Positions 36,624 through 45,407 of a stretch of 64,000 nucleotides of DNA are shown here, in pieces. The stretch is from DAHUYF01 sp035623985 (GTDB lineage Bacteria > Pseudomonadota > Alphaproteobacteria > ATCC43930 > CGMCC-115725): NCBI GenBank assembly GCA_035623985.1, contig DASPSJ010000060.1:124001-188000 (forward strand), written 5' to 3'. Within the stretch, counting starts at the first letter, position 1. Each line of letters starts with the position of its first letter. The notes under the pieces were generated by a model that was not told where the DNA came from, searched no databases, and worked only from the letters and a program-made list of their open reading frames with translations. The translations under genes were made by a program, and so were the position numbers.

Positions 36624-37787
36624 ATGCTGAACGAGCGTCAACGCATGGTCCGGCAGACCGCGCGGAAATTCGCCCAGGCCGAGCTTGCCCCGACCGCGGC
36701 CCAGCGCGACCGCGAAGCTTCCTTCCCCAAGGAGGCCTTCGCGAAGATGGGCGCGCTGGGCTTCCTCGGCATGACGGTTCCCGAGCAATTCGGCGGCGCG
36801 GGCGGCGATTTCGTCTCCTACTATTTCGCGCTCATGGAGATCGCCGCCGCCGACGGCGCCGTCTCGACCGCGGTGCAGGTGCATAACTCCCTCGTCTGCA
36901 TGCCGATCCTCAAATTCGGCAGCCCCGAGCAGAAGAAGCGCTTTCTCGAGCCGCTCGCCGCCGGAAAGATGCTCGGCGCCTTCTGCCTCACCGAGCCCGA
37001 CGCCGGCTCCGACGCCGCCGCGATCAAGACCAGGGCGCGGCGCGAGGGCAACGGCTTCGTGATCGACGGCGTGAAGCAGTTCATCACTTCGGGCAAGAGC
37101 GCCGATCTCGCGATCGTCTTCGCCGTCACCGACCCGTCGGCGGGCAAGAAGGGGATCTCGGCCTTCATCGTTCCGACCGCGACGCCGGGATACAAGGTGG
37201 GGCGCGTCGAGCACACGATGGGGCAGCGCTCGACGGATCATTGCCAGATCGTCTTCGACGGCTGCCGCGTCCAGCCCGATCAGATGCTCGGAGAGGAAGG
37301 CCAGGGACTGGCGATCGCGCTCGGCACCATGGAAGGCGGCCGCATCGGCATCGCCGCGCAATCGACCGGCATGGCGCGCGCCGCCTATGACGCGGCGCTC
37401 GCCCATGCCAAGACGCGGCAAACCTTCGGCAAGCCGATCATCCATCACCAGGCCGTGGCCTTCTATCTCGCGGACATGGCCACCGGGCTGCAAGCGGCCG
37501 AGCTGATGGTGCTGCGCGCCGCGAGCCTGCGCGACGCCGGGCAGCACTGCCTCAAGGAGGCATCGATGGCGAAAGTCTTCGCCACCGAGATGGCCGAGAA
37601 GATCTGCCGCAACGCGATCCAGATCCACGGCGGCTACGGCTATCTCTCCGACTTCCCGGTGGAGCGCATCTATCGCGACGTGCGCGTCTGCTCGATCTAT
37701 GAAGGCACGTCGGAGATTCAGCGCATGGTCATCAGCCGCCAGCTCGCGATGGAAGAGAGCTTCCAGGGCATCGGCGACGGGCCGTGA
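36624..37787 (+). CDS. Acyl-CoA dehydrogenase 2
   Basis: Second FAD-dependent acyl-CoA dehydrogenase of the cluster, 387 residues, about 35-45% like the first by eye. LTEPDAGSDAAAIKTRAR, KQFITSGKSADL, QRSTDHCQIVFDGCRV, and the catalytic Glu in SIYEGTSEIQRM, the classic short/branched-chain pattern. ATG at 36624 has GGAGG upstream, preferred over a longer frame. Confidence 0.92.
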   Translation: MLNERQRMVRQTARKFAQAELAPTAAQRDREASFPKEAFAKMGALGFLGMTVPEQFGGAGGDFVSYYFALMEIAAADGAVSTAVQVHNSLVCMPILKFGSPEQKKRFLEPLAAGKMLGAFCLTEPDAGSDAAAIKTRARREGNGFVIDGVKQFITSGKSADLAIVFAVTDPSAGKKGISAFIVPTATPGYKVGRVEHTMGQRSTDHCQIVFDGCRVQPDQMLGEEGQGLAIALGTMEGGRIGIAAQSTGMARAAYDAALAHAKTRQTFGKPIIHHQAVAFYLADMATGLQAAELMVLRAASLRDAGQHCLKEASMAKVFATEMAEKICRNAIQIHGGYGYLSDFPVERIYRDVRVCSIYEGTSEIQRMVISRQLAMEESFQGIGDGP

Positions 37788-37854
37788 GCGGGCGCGCCGC
37801 TGTTTGCGCGGCGGCTGGAAGAGATGAGCGGAGCGAGAAAGCGCTGGGACCGGC

Positions 37855-38736
37855 GTGTTTGACGGCTTTCAACACAAGCGCATAAACGTCGGCGGGACCG
37901 ACATCGCCTATGTCATCGGCGGCTCGGGGCCGCCGGCGCTGCTGCTGCATGGCTTTCCGCAAAACAAGGCGATGTGGGCGCGCGTCGCGCCGGCGCTTGC
38001 CGAGCGCTTCACGGTGATCTGCGCGGATCTGCGCGGCTACGGCGATTCCGCCAAGCCCAAATGCCTGCCGGACCGCTCGAACTACGCTTTCCGCGCGCTC
38101 GCCGAGGACCAGCTCGGCCTCATGCGCCAGCTCGGCTTCGAGCGCTTCCATCTCATCGGCCATGACCGCGGCGGGCGGACCGGGCACCGCATGGCGCTCG
38201 ACCATCCCGAAGCGGTGCTGAGCCTCGCCGTGATGGACATCGTGCCGACCTACGCCATGTTCATGGAGACCAACCGGCACGTGGCCGGCGCCTATTGGCA
38301 CTGGTACTTCCTTTCGCAGCCGGAGCCGTTTCCGGAGCGCCTCATCGGCAACGATCCCGATTTCTTCTACGAGACCTGCCTCCTCGGCTGGGGCGCCGCG
38401 AAGCTCTCCGATTTCGATCCCGAGATGCTGGCGGAGTATCGCCGCTGCTGGCGCGATCCCGGCATGATCCACGGCTCCTGCTCCGACTACCGCGCCGGCG
38501 CGAGCATCGACCTCGAGCACGACGCCGCCGATATCGAGCGCAAGGTGACCTGTCCCACCCTCGTCTTCTATGGCTCCGCGGGCGTCATGGCGAAGCTCTT
38601 CGACATTCCCGCGCACTGGCGCCGGCGGTGCGCCAACGTCAAAGAGGCATCGCTGCCGGGCGGCCACTTCTTCGTCGATCAATACCCGAAGGAGACGGTC
38701 GACATCCTGCTCCGCTTCCTGTACGAAGCCCGCTGA
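37855..38736 (+). CDS. Haloacetate (fluoroacetate) dehalogenase-like alpha/beta hydrolase
   Basis: About 293 residues, GTG start. It carries the full set of residues known from fluoroacetate dehalogenases: nucleophile Asp104 in GHDRGGR, carboxylate-binding Arg105 and Arg108, second Asp128, halide-binding His149-Trp150 (AYWHWYFLSQPEPFPE) and Tyr212 (SDYRAG), and base His271. Oxyanion loop HGFPQ. The family hydrolyses the carbon-halogen bond of short 2-haloacids through an ester on the Asp. A few relatives with the same residues prefer chloroacetate. Its role in an acyl-CoA cluster is unclear. Confidence 0.82.
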   Translation: MFDGFQHKRINVGGTDIAYVIGGSGPPALLLHGFPQNKAMWARVAPALAERFTVICADLRGYGDSAKPKCLPDRSNYAFRALAEDQLGLMRQLGFERFHLIGHDRGGRTGHRMALDHPEAVLSLAVMDIVPTYAMFMETNRHVAGAYWHWYFLSQPEPFPERLIGNDPDFFYETCLLGWGAAKLSDFDPEMLAEYRRCWRDPGMIHGSCSDYRAGASIDLEHDAADIERKVTCPTLVFYGSAGVMAKLFDIPAHWRRRCANVKEASLPGGHFFVDQYPKETVDILLRFLYEAR

Positions 38737-38750
38737 GGCGGGAGAGCCTG

Positions 38751-39704
38751 ATGACCCTTCCCTGGGCGAAGCCGGCGGGCGGCGGCGCGGCGCCGAGCCA
38801 AGCACGCATGACGGTCGCGGTGGTCGGCCTCGGCAATATCGGCGCGGCGATCGCCGGTTCGCTCTGCGCCGCAAACCGCCACGACGTCATCGCCTGCAGC
38901 CGCAAGCCGTTGCAGCACCTCATCCTCGAGCGGGACGAAGGCACCGTCGAGGTGCCGCTGCGCACGCTGACCGATCCGGCCGCGGCGACGGTCGTCGATT
39001 GGGCGCTGCTCTGCACCAAGGCGCATCTGACGCCGGCGGTGGCGCCGTGGCTCGCGCGGCTCTGCGGCCCCCGGACCCGGGTCGCGGTGCTGCAGAACGG
39101 CATCGAGCAGGCGCGCCGCGTCGGCCCTTTCATCGGCGAGGCCACGGTCGTTCCGACCATCGTCTATTACAACGGCGAGCGGATCCCGCCCGATCGCGTC
39201 CGCCTGCGCCACGTGTCGAAGGATGACTTCGCCGCGCGCGACGACGCCGACGGCCGCGCCTTCGCCGCGCTTCTCGCCGGGACGCCGCTGCATGTGCTGC
39301 TGAGCGCGGAGTTCGAGACGCTGGCCTGGCGCAAGCTGCTGATCAACGTGATCGCCAATCCGATGACCGCGCTCACGCTGCAGCGCCAGGCCGTGCTCCG
39401 CCACGAGGCCATCCGGGAATTCTCGCTGGCCGTGCTCGAGGAGGCGGTGGTGGTGGCGCGGGCCGAGGGCGTCAGCCTCGCCCCCGACGAAGCCGCGCGG
39501 GTCATGGCGACGACCCTCACCTATCCGCCGGAGGCCGGCACCTCGATGTATTTCGATCGCCTCGCCGGGCGAACCCTCGAAGCGGAACCGCTGACCGGCG
39601 CCATCGTCGCGATCGGCAAGCGGCACGGCATCCCGACGCCGCTCAACAGCGCGCTGCTGGCGCTGCTGCGCGCCATCAGCGACGCCGCCGAAAGCGGCCG
39701 CTGA
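38751..39704 (+). CDS. Ketopantoate reductase-like oxidoreductase
   Basis: PanE/ApbA-fold NADPH-dependent 2-oxoacid reductase, 317 residues. Rossmann motif VAVVGLGNIGAAIAG, then VLLCTKAH-like ALLCTKAHLTPA, VLQNGIEQ and the catalytic Lys region WRKLLINVIANPMTALT. GGGAGAG ribosome site before ATG 38751; an internal ATG at 38808 would remove an unusual leader. A true PanE role is possible, but the cluster suggests a catabolic 2-oxoacid. Confidence 0.82.
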   Translation: MTLPWAKPAGGGAAPSQARMTVAVVGLGNIGAAIAGSLCAANRHDVIACSRKPLQHLILERDEGTVEVPLRTLTDPAAATVVDWALLCTKAHLTPAVAPWLARLCGPRTRVAVLQNGIEQARRVGPFIGEATVVPTIVYYNGERIPPDRVRLRHVSKDDFAARDDADGRAFAALLAGTPLHVLLSAEFETLAWRKLLINVIANPMTALTLQRQAVLRHEAIREFSLAVLEEAVVVARAEGVSLAPDEAARVMATTLTYPPEAGTSMYFDRLAGRTLEAEPLTGAIVAIGKRHGIPTPLNSALLALLRAISDAAESGR

Positions 39705-39716
39705 GGAGCGTTTGCG

Positions 39717-40256
39717 ATGCCCTTCGCGCCGTTCAATTTCCAGCGTTGGCTCGCCGACAATGCGGCGCTGCTCAAGCCGCCGGTGAGCAACAAGCTGGTG
39801 TTCGAGAACACCGGCATGGTGGTGCAGGTAATCGGCGGGCCCAACCGGCGCGTCGATTTCCACGACGATCCCGTCGAGGAGTTCTTCTATCAGCTCAAAG
39901 GCGACATGGTGCTGAAGATCGCCGAGGGCGGCCGCATCCTCGACGTGCCGATCCGCGAAGGCGAAGTGCTGCTGATCCCGCCGCACGCGCGGCACTCGCC
40001 GCAGCGGCCGGTGCCGGGCTCGCTCGGCCTCGTGGTCGAGAGCGCGCGGCGCGCCGGCGACATCGACGGCTTCGAATGGTACTGCTTTGCCTGCGGCGCG
40101 CTGGTGCATCGCGTCGAAGTGGCAGTGACCAACATCGTCGCCGACCTGCCGCCGCTCTTCGCCGCCTTCGAGGCCGATCCCGCGGCGCGCACTTGCCGCG
40201 CCTGCGGCGCGGTCCATCCCGGCAAGGAGCCGCCGCCGGGCTGGGTGAGGCTCTGA
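39717..40256 (+). CDS. nbaC: 3-hydroxyanthranilate 3,4-dioxygenase
   Basis: Cupin dioxygenase that opens the ring of 3-hydroxyanthranilate. The 179-residue protein has GGPNRRVDFHDDPVEEFFYQ with the iron ligands His and Glu, a further His in PPHARHSPQRP, and the C-terminal rubredoxin-like iron site of bacterial forms (WYCFACG and CRACGAVHPG). ATG behind AGGAG, 12 bases after the previous gene. No other kynurenine- or anthranilate-pathway gene is nearby, so a related aminophenol-type substrate is possible. Confidence 0.88.
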   Translation: MPFAPFNFQRWLADNAALLKPPVSNKLVFENTGMVVQVIGGPNRRVDFHDDPVEEFFYQLKGDMVLKIAEGGRILDVPIREGEVLLIPPHARHSPQRPVPGSLGLVVESARRAGDIDGFEWYCFACGALVHRVEVAVTNIVADLPPLFAAFEADPAARTCRACGAVHPGKEPPPGWVRL

Positions 40257-40283
40257 GGCGGGGCGCGGACTCCGCCCTCGGTG

Positions 40284-40323
40284 TACGCCCCCGACACAAA
40301 CTGCGCTCTACGCCGGGGGCGTA
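40284..40323 (+). terminator. Hairpin after the dioxygenase gene
   Basis: Perfect 10-bp stem (TACGCCCCCG with CGGGGGCGTA) around a 20-base loop, 28 bases past the stop. Confidence 0.5.
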
Positions 40324-40451
40324 GGAGCGGGGAGACGTCAGCCTCGCCCGCGATCTTCAGCAGACCTCGGATCGTTTCAAAGCGCTCGGTCGCGACACCA
40401 TCATCGTAGACCTGCCCCCCTCCGCCGCCAAGGCTCGCGCACCCGACCCGG

Positions 40452-40853
40452 CTAAAGGGGATTGTAATAGATGACCTTGCCGCGGGGCGCGAGCTGCTGG
40501 ATCAGATCGAAGTCACTCGTGTTCGCCGTCAGGACCGGATAGCCGATCTGACACGCCGTCAGGAAGACAAGCACATCCTGCATGAGCTTGCGGCGCTCGG
40601 GCACTCCCAAGCCTTGGGTGCGCACCAGCGTGCCGGTGATGATCCCTGCCTCGACATAGGCGTCACGATCCGGCGCCAGGGTGCGGTAGGCGCGCACTCT
40701 GGCCAAGGCGTTCCTGATGAACTTGAACGCTGTCGACGTCTCCGGATGCGCCGGATCCAGGCGTCCGAACGCATAGGCGAGCTCGGCGATGCAGACGCTG
40801 CTGTGGAAGAGATGCGATCCGGCGACCAGTCGCCGCGCGCCGGGCGGCAGCAA
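40452..40853 (-). pseudogene. 5'-truncated PIN-domain toxin copy
   Basis: About 133 codons matching the C-terminal two-thirds of the intact PIN gene at 44390-44962 (e.g. LAPDRDAYVEAGIITGTLVR, VFLTACQIGYPVLTAN, IQQLAPRGKVIYY); nucleotide identity is roughly 85% by eye. Homology stops sharply at the PPGARRL codons; the N-terminal part with the first catalytic Asp (LLDTCVYLD in the intact copy) and the antitoxin are missing. A TTG could start translation, but the product would lack the active site. The caspase gene begins just beyond the break. Confidence 0.8.
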
Positions 40854-40968
40854 ATTCCCTCACAGCCTTGCACAACTTTTCCGGGTAGAATAGCATGCCA
40901 TTGCGCGGGTGAACGCGGCATCTTGTATGCGGGACGACGGCGAGGCGCGGACGACGAGCGGGGGCGGA

Positions 40969-43833
40969 ATGGTCGGGAGCAGCTCGCCCCGGTTGGCCGG
41001 GATAGCAATGATCGCGCTGAGCCTGCTGATATGGTGCGCCATCGCGCGCGCCGACAAGCCGCCGGCAGAGCCGCTGTTGCGGCTGGAAACCGGCATGCAT
41101 ACGGCGTCCATCAACGGCATCAGCGTCGACGCGCGGCGCCAACTGCTGCTGACCGTCTCCGACGACAAGACCGCGCGGCTGTGGTCGCCGACCGACGGAA
41201 GGCTGGTCCGCGTACTGCGCCCGCCGATCGGCAGCGGCGACGAAGGCAAGCTCTATGCCGGCGCGCTGTCGCCCGACGGCGCAATCGCTGCCATCGGCGG
41301 ATGGACCGGATACCAATGGGATGGCGCCAACAGCATTTACCTCTTCGACACCGGCTCCGGCAAACTGTTCCGCCGCCCGACAGGCTTGCCGGAGGTGATT
41401 GATTCACTGGCATTTTCGCCGGACCGGGAGCTGCTTGCGGCGGGCCTGGGTAAAGGGGGCGTGCGCGTCTGGCATACGGGCGATTGGAGCGTTGCCTGGA
41501 GCGATGCGGACTACGGAGATGCTGTCTATGGGTTGGCGTTCAGCACGTCGGGCGAGTTGATCGCCTCTAGCTTGGATGGATATCTGCGGAGCTATGACAA
41601 ACAGGGCAGGTTGAGACAGCCCAAGGTGAAAGCGCCCGGCGGGACCCGGCCGTTCGGCGTCGCCCTCTCGCCGGACGGGCAGCGGGTCGCCATCGGCTAT
41701 GAGGACAGCGCGCGCGTCGATATCGTTGCCTGGCGCGACCTGCAGCGCCTTGCGAGCCCGGATGTTACGGGCATTAATGACAATTTGGCGCACGTCAGTT
41801 GGTCGGCGGATGGCAGAACGCTGTTCGCCGGAGACCGGGCCACCAATGACGCAGGACGCCGGATCATCCGCGCCTGGTCGGATGGTGGGCGCGGCGCCTA
41901 TCGCGACCTGCCCGTGGCGGGCAATGCCATTTTTGGGTTGGCGCCTCTCGCGGGTTCGGATGTGGCGTTCGCATCGGGCGAACCGAGCTGGGGCGTGCTG
42001 CGCGGCACGGGAGGGGTCGATCTCTTGCACGCCCCGGCGACAGCGGATTACCGCGGCGCGGCTGCCCAATTCAAGCTGTCCTCGGATGGTAAGCAGGTGC
42101 AATTCGGCTTCGAACAGTCCGGGAAACGGCCGGCCGTGTTCGCGCTCGCCGAACGGAGGGTGATCGGCGGGCCGAGCAAGGATCCCAGCCTGGCCAGCCC
42201 CAGGCTTTCCAGCCCCGGAATGACGGTCGAACATTGGGAAGATGACACGGCGCCGACGCTGAACGGCAAGGCGCTCGAGCTGGAAACTCACGAAACATCG
42301 CGTGCCGTTGCGATCGACGGCGAGCGCCTGTTGCTCGGCACCGAGTGGTCCTTGCGCCTCTTCGACAAGAAAGGCGCGCCGCTCTGGTCCCAGCCGGCTC
42401 CAGAAGCCGCATGGGCCGTCAATGTCACGCCGGACGGAAGGCTGGCGGTCGCGGCCTTCGGGGACAGCACGATCCGCTGGTATCGGATGCGCGACGGCGC
42501 GGAGCTGCTGGCGCTCTTTCCGCATGTCGACGGCAAACGCTGGGTGGCATGGACGCCGCAAGGCTATTACGACGCCAGCGTCGGCGGCGACGAGCTGATC
42601 GGCTGGCATGTCAATCGCGGCAAGGACCGCGAGGCGGATTTCTTTCCGGCAAAACAGTTCAGCGACCGGTTCAACCGGCCGGATATCGTGGCGCTGGTGC
42701 TCGACACCTTGGACGTGGACGAAGCAATACGGAGAGCCAACGTGGCGGCCGGCCGCAAGACGCCGGCGCCGGTCGCCAGCCTGCTGCCGCCGGTGGTGAA
42801 GATCCTGTCGCCTCCGGATCTGTCCTCTGTGGCGAGATCGCCGGTCGACGTCACCTATCTGGTCCGATCCCCGACGCCGGTGACCGGCATCACTGTTCTG
42901 ATCGACGGCAAGCCGGCGACGACAATGCCGCCGACCGTCGTCACCTCAAGCGCGGAAGGCAGCGTGGCAACCGTGTCGGTTCCGATGCCGCGGCACGACG
43001 CGGCGATCTCGCTGGTGGCGGCGAACGCCCAGGCGACGGGCGAGGCCGACGTGGTGCATGTCGGCTGGCATGGCGAGAAGGACTGGTATAAACCCGACCT
43101 TTATGTGCTCGCCATCGGGGTGGCGCATTACAGGGACACGAGCCTCGATCTGCACTACCCGGCCAAGGACGCCGCGGACTTCGCGAAGCTGGCGAAGGCC
43201 CAGGAAGGCGGGCTCTACGGTCATGTCGAGGTGCACGTGCTGCCGGACAAGGATGCCACCCGCGAGGGGATCCGCAGGGGCCTGAGCTGGCTGAAGAAGA
43301 CCACCACCCGCGACGTGGCGATGCTGTTCCTGTCGGGCCACGGGCAGAACGACGCGAGCGGGCATTATCACTACCTGCCTTACGACGCCGACCAGTCGGA
43401 TCTGGACCTGACGACGATCCAGGATTTCGAGATCGAAGATTTCCTCGGCAAGGTGCCGGGCAAGGTGATCGCCTTCCTTGACACGTGCTTCGCCGGCGGC
43501 GCCGGCGGCGTCAAGGGACCGACGCAGCCGGACATCGACCGGCTGGCCAACCAGCTTGCCGCGGCGGACAAGGGCATCGTGGTGTTCACCTCTTCGACCG
43601 GCCGGCAATTCTCGCAAGAGAGGGACGAATGGCAGAACGGCGCCTTCACCAAGGCGCTGGTGGAAGCGATCAAGGGCGGCGCCGACTATCAGCACGACAA
43701 GCGGATCACGATCGCCGAGCTGGAGGTCTATCTATCGCATCGCGTCCAGGAGCTGACCCATGGCGACCAGAGTCCGGCCTCGGCCAAGCCGAAGACCATT
43801 CCGGACCTCGTCATCGCGACGGTGGTGCCGTGA
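40969..43833 (+). CDS. Secreted caspase-like (C14) protease with WD40 propeller
   Basis: About 954 residues. A signal peptide (residues about 1-29, PRLAGIAMIALSLLIWCAIA then RADKPP) leads into some 550 residues of WD40-type repeats (LLLTVSDDKTARLWS, IDSLAFSPDRELLAAGL, VNVTPDGRLAVAAFGD), an Ig-like linker, and a C-terminal caspase domain (VLAIGVAHYRD onward). Catalytic His791 is in LFLSGHGQND and Cys840 in AFLDTCFAGG. Export implies action outside the cytoplasm. I chose ATG 40969 because GGGGGCGGA precedes it and the signal peptide fits; ATG 40927 and GTG 40909 are in frame. Its stop overlaps the partner gene. Target unknown. Confidence 0.88.
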   Translation: MVGSSSPRLAGIAMIALSLLIWCAIARADKPPAEPLLRLETGMHTASINGISVDARRQLLLTVSDDKTARLWSPTDGRLVRVLRPPIGSGDEGKLYAGALSPDGAIAAIGGWTGYQWDGANSIYLFDTGSGKLFRRPTGLPEVIDSLAFSPDRELLAAGLGKGGVRVWHTGDWSVAWSDADYGDAVYGLAFSTSGELIASSLDGYLRSYDKQGRLRQPKVKAPGGTRPFGVALSPDGQRVAIGYEDSARVDIVAWRDLQRLASPDVTGINDNLAHVSWSADGRTLFAGDRATNDAGRRIIRAWSDGGRGAYRDLPVAGNAIFGLAPLAGSDVAFASGEPSWGVLRGTGGVDLLHAPATADYRGAAAQFKLSSDGKQVQFGFEQSGKRPAVFALAERRVIGGPSKDPSLASPRLSSPGMTVEHWEDDTAPTLNGKALELETHETSRAVAIDGERLLLGTEWSLRLFDKKGAPLWSQPAPEAAWAVNVTPDGRLAVAAFGDSTIRWYRMRDGAELLALFPHVDGKRWVAWTPQGYYDASVGGDELIGWHVNRGKDREADFFPAKQFSDRFNRPDIVALVLDTLDVDEAIRRANVAAGRKTPAPVASLLPPVVKILSPPDLSSVARSPVDVTYLVRSPTPVTGITVLIDGKPATTMPPTVVTSSAEGSVATVSVPMPRHDAAISLVAANAQATGEADVVHVGWHGEKDWYKPDLYVLAIGVAHYRDTSLDLHYPAKDAADFAKLAKAQEGGLYGHVEVHVLPDKDATREGIRRGLSWLKKTTTRDVAMLFLSGHGQNDASGHYHYLPYDADQSDLDLTTIQDFEIEDFLGKVPGKVIAFLDTCFAGGAGGVKGPTQPDIDRLANQLAAADKGIVVFTSSTGRQFSQERDEWQNGAFTKALVEAIKGGADYQHDKRITIAELEVYLSHRVQELTHGDQSPASAKPKTIPDLVIATVVP

Positions 43834-44375
43834 TGCAGAGACGCCGGCTGCTGGGCGCCTGCGCCGCGGCATGGCTGTGCGCCGGGCGGGCGATCGCCGA
43901 GGTCTCGGCCGAAGGCATTCGCGTGCTGGCGCGCGAGAAGTCGCTGGCGGAACAGTTCCTGGTGCTGCTCGACGATTTCGGCCGCAAGGATGTGGAGCGA
44001 TATGCCAGGGGCGTGACGCTCTACGCCGAAGCGAAGGCGGAGTTCGACGGGCTGATCTCGGCGCTGGAACATACGTTGGACCAGGCACAACCCCCGGACC
44101 AGTCGGCGGCCTTCCAGTCGGCGCTGAACGCAGCGGTCGACAAGCGGGTGGCGTTCACCGATTTCGTCCGCAACACAGTCCTGCCGCAGAGCGGCGCGAC
44201 GACGAAAGGCATCGGCGGCTTCATCGCGGTGATCCCGGATCTGATCAAGGCGCTGACCGATGCCGGGATTTCGATCTGGCGGGAATATCGTTCCGCCGGC
44301 GAGGCGCGGCGGAAAGAGATGCTGGAGGAGCTGGAGGCATTGCGCTGGCCGGCGTTCAAACCCCGGCAGGATTGA
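43833..44375 (+). CDS. Small exported partner of the caspase protein, unknown function
   Basis: ATG overlaps the caspase stop (TGATG), so the two are translationally coupled. The 180-residue protein has a signal peptide (RRRLLGACAAAWLCAGRAIA, cleavage near residue 22) and a mature part that looks mainly helical, with a Glu/Arg-rich amphipathic C-terminal helix (SAGEARRKEMLEELEAL). No domain is recognised. It could be an inhibitor, substrate or chaperone of the protease. Confidence 0.8.
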   Translation: MQRRRLLGACAAAWLCAGRAIAEVSAEGIRVLAREKSLAEQFLVLLDDFGRKDVERYARGVTLYAEAKAEFDGLISALEHTLDQAQPPDQSAAFQSALNAAVDKRVAFTDFVRNTVLPQSGATTKGIGGFIAVIPDLIKALTDAGISIWREYRSAGEARRKEMLEELEALRWPAFKPRQD

Positions 44376-44389
44376 GAGCTGCGGCGCGC

Positions 44390-44962
44390 TTACTGAGGGG
44401 CGTAATAAATCACCTTGCCGCGGGGCGCGAGCTGCTGGATCAGGTCGAAGTCGTTCGCGTTCGCGGTCAGGACGGGATAGCCGATCTGACACGCCGTCAG
44501 GAAGACAAGCACGTCCAGCAGGAGCTTGCGGCGCTCGGGCGTCGGCAAGCCCTGGATGCGCACCAGCGTGCCCGTGATGATCCCTGCCTCGACATAGGCG
44601 TCGCGATCGGGCGCCAGGGTGCGGTAGGGCCGCACCCTTGCCAAGACCTCCCTCATGAAAAGCAGCGTCGCCGGCGTGTCCGGATGCGTCGGATCCAGGC
44701 GCCCGAAGCTATAAGCGATCTCGGCGATGCAGACGCTGCAATGGAAGAGAGGCGATCCGGCGACCAACCGCCGGGCGCCCGGCGGCAGCTTGCCCTTGCC
44801 CGCATCGAGATAGACGCAAGTGTCGAGCAGGACCGGCCCGACCTCGGCCGGAACGACGTCATCGGGAACGAAGGCCAGCCCGTCGCGCCGACGCAGCGGC
44901 TTGCGTCGCTTCTGCGGCCTTACCCGCCGGAGCGGGGTTTCCAGGTCAAGGGGCGATGTCAA
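44390..44962 (-). CDS. PIN-domain toxin, intact copy
   Basis: A 190-residue PIN-like nuclease. The first acidic residue is in VLLDTCVYLDAG; SVCIAEIAYSFGRL supplies the second, and VLTANANDFDLI has the C-terminal Asp pair. A basic leader (RRVRPQKRRKPLRRR) precedes the domain. It overlaps the upstream small gene by 17 bases, the usual antitoxin-toxin arrangement. The 3' two-thirds recur as a truncated copy at 40452-40853. Confidence 0.82.
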   Translation of the reverse strand: MTSPLDLETPLRRVRPQKRRKPLRRRDGLAFVPDDVVPAEVGPVLLDTCVYLDAGKGKLPPGARRLVAGSPLFHCSVCIAEIAYSFGRLDPTHPDTPATLLFMREVLARVRPYRTLAPDRDAYVEAGIITGTLVRIQGLPTPERRKLLLDVLVFLTACQIGYPVLTANANDFDLIQQLAPRGKVIYYAPQ

Positions 44963-45275
44963 AATCCGCCTTGAGCCGGCCGCCCTGGCTCACGAGCCAC
45001 TCGCCGAAATCATCCCCGACGGCGAGAGAGGCCAGCGCCAGCTCCACCAGTCGGGTGTCGGAGGTGATGCCGGTTTTCTCCTTCGCCGCGGCGACGAGCC
45101 GCTCATTCAAGCGGGCGCTGAGGAGATGGGTTTTCTCGCCTTCGAGAAGGCGGCTGGACCGGGCGGCCTCGAGCGCGAAGCGCGCCTTCGCGACGGCGAG
45201 CGGCTCCGGACGCGCGGCGGCTTTCCCGGCCCCGCGCTTGAGGCCAGAAGCGGCGCGGCTTTTCGTCGAGGTCAT
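44946..45275 (-). CDS. Probable antitoxin of the PIN toxin
   Basis: A 109-residue protein ahead of and overlapping the PIN gene. The N-terminus is basic (SRAASGLKRGAGKAAARPEP), the middle helical (KTHLLSARLNERLVAAAKEK). AAGGAG before the ATG. No named antitoxin family is recognised with certainty; the call rests on gene order, size and overlap. The truncated toxin copy has no such partner. Confidence 0.7.
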   Translation of the reverse strand: MTSTKSRAASGLKRGAGKAAARPEPLAVAKARFALEAARSSRLLEGEKTHLLSARLNERLVAAAKEKTGITSDTRLVELALASLAVGDDFGEWLVSQGGRLKADFDIAP

Positions 45276-45407
45276 GCGGCGCTCCTTTGTCTTACAGAAT
45301 AGAACGATCCGTATGACGAATCAATGGCGGACCGTGCCAAAGAGCGGCCGCGCGGAAATGGAGTAGCGCCATGGGCGAGCATGACGCCACCCACGCCGAT
45401 GCCATAG

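Noticed and set aside
40340..40440. Short minus-strand frame (GQVYDDGVATERFETIR) downstream of the truncated PIN copy
   Set aside because: It looks protein-like but is short, has no start or ribosome site and matches nothing I recognise.
40969..44375. Reading the caspase pair as a known anti-phage system
   Set aside because: No gasdermin, TIR, reverse transcriptase, CRISPR or nucleotide-cyclase partner is adjacent, and the signal peptides point to the envelope, so a named defence type is not supported.
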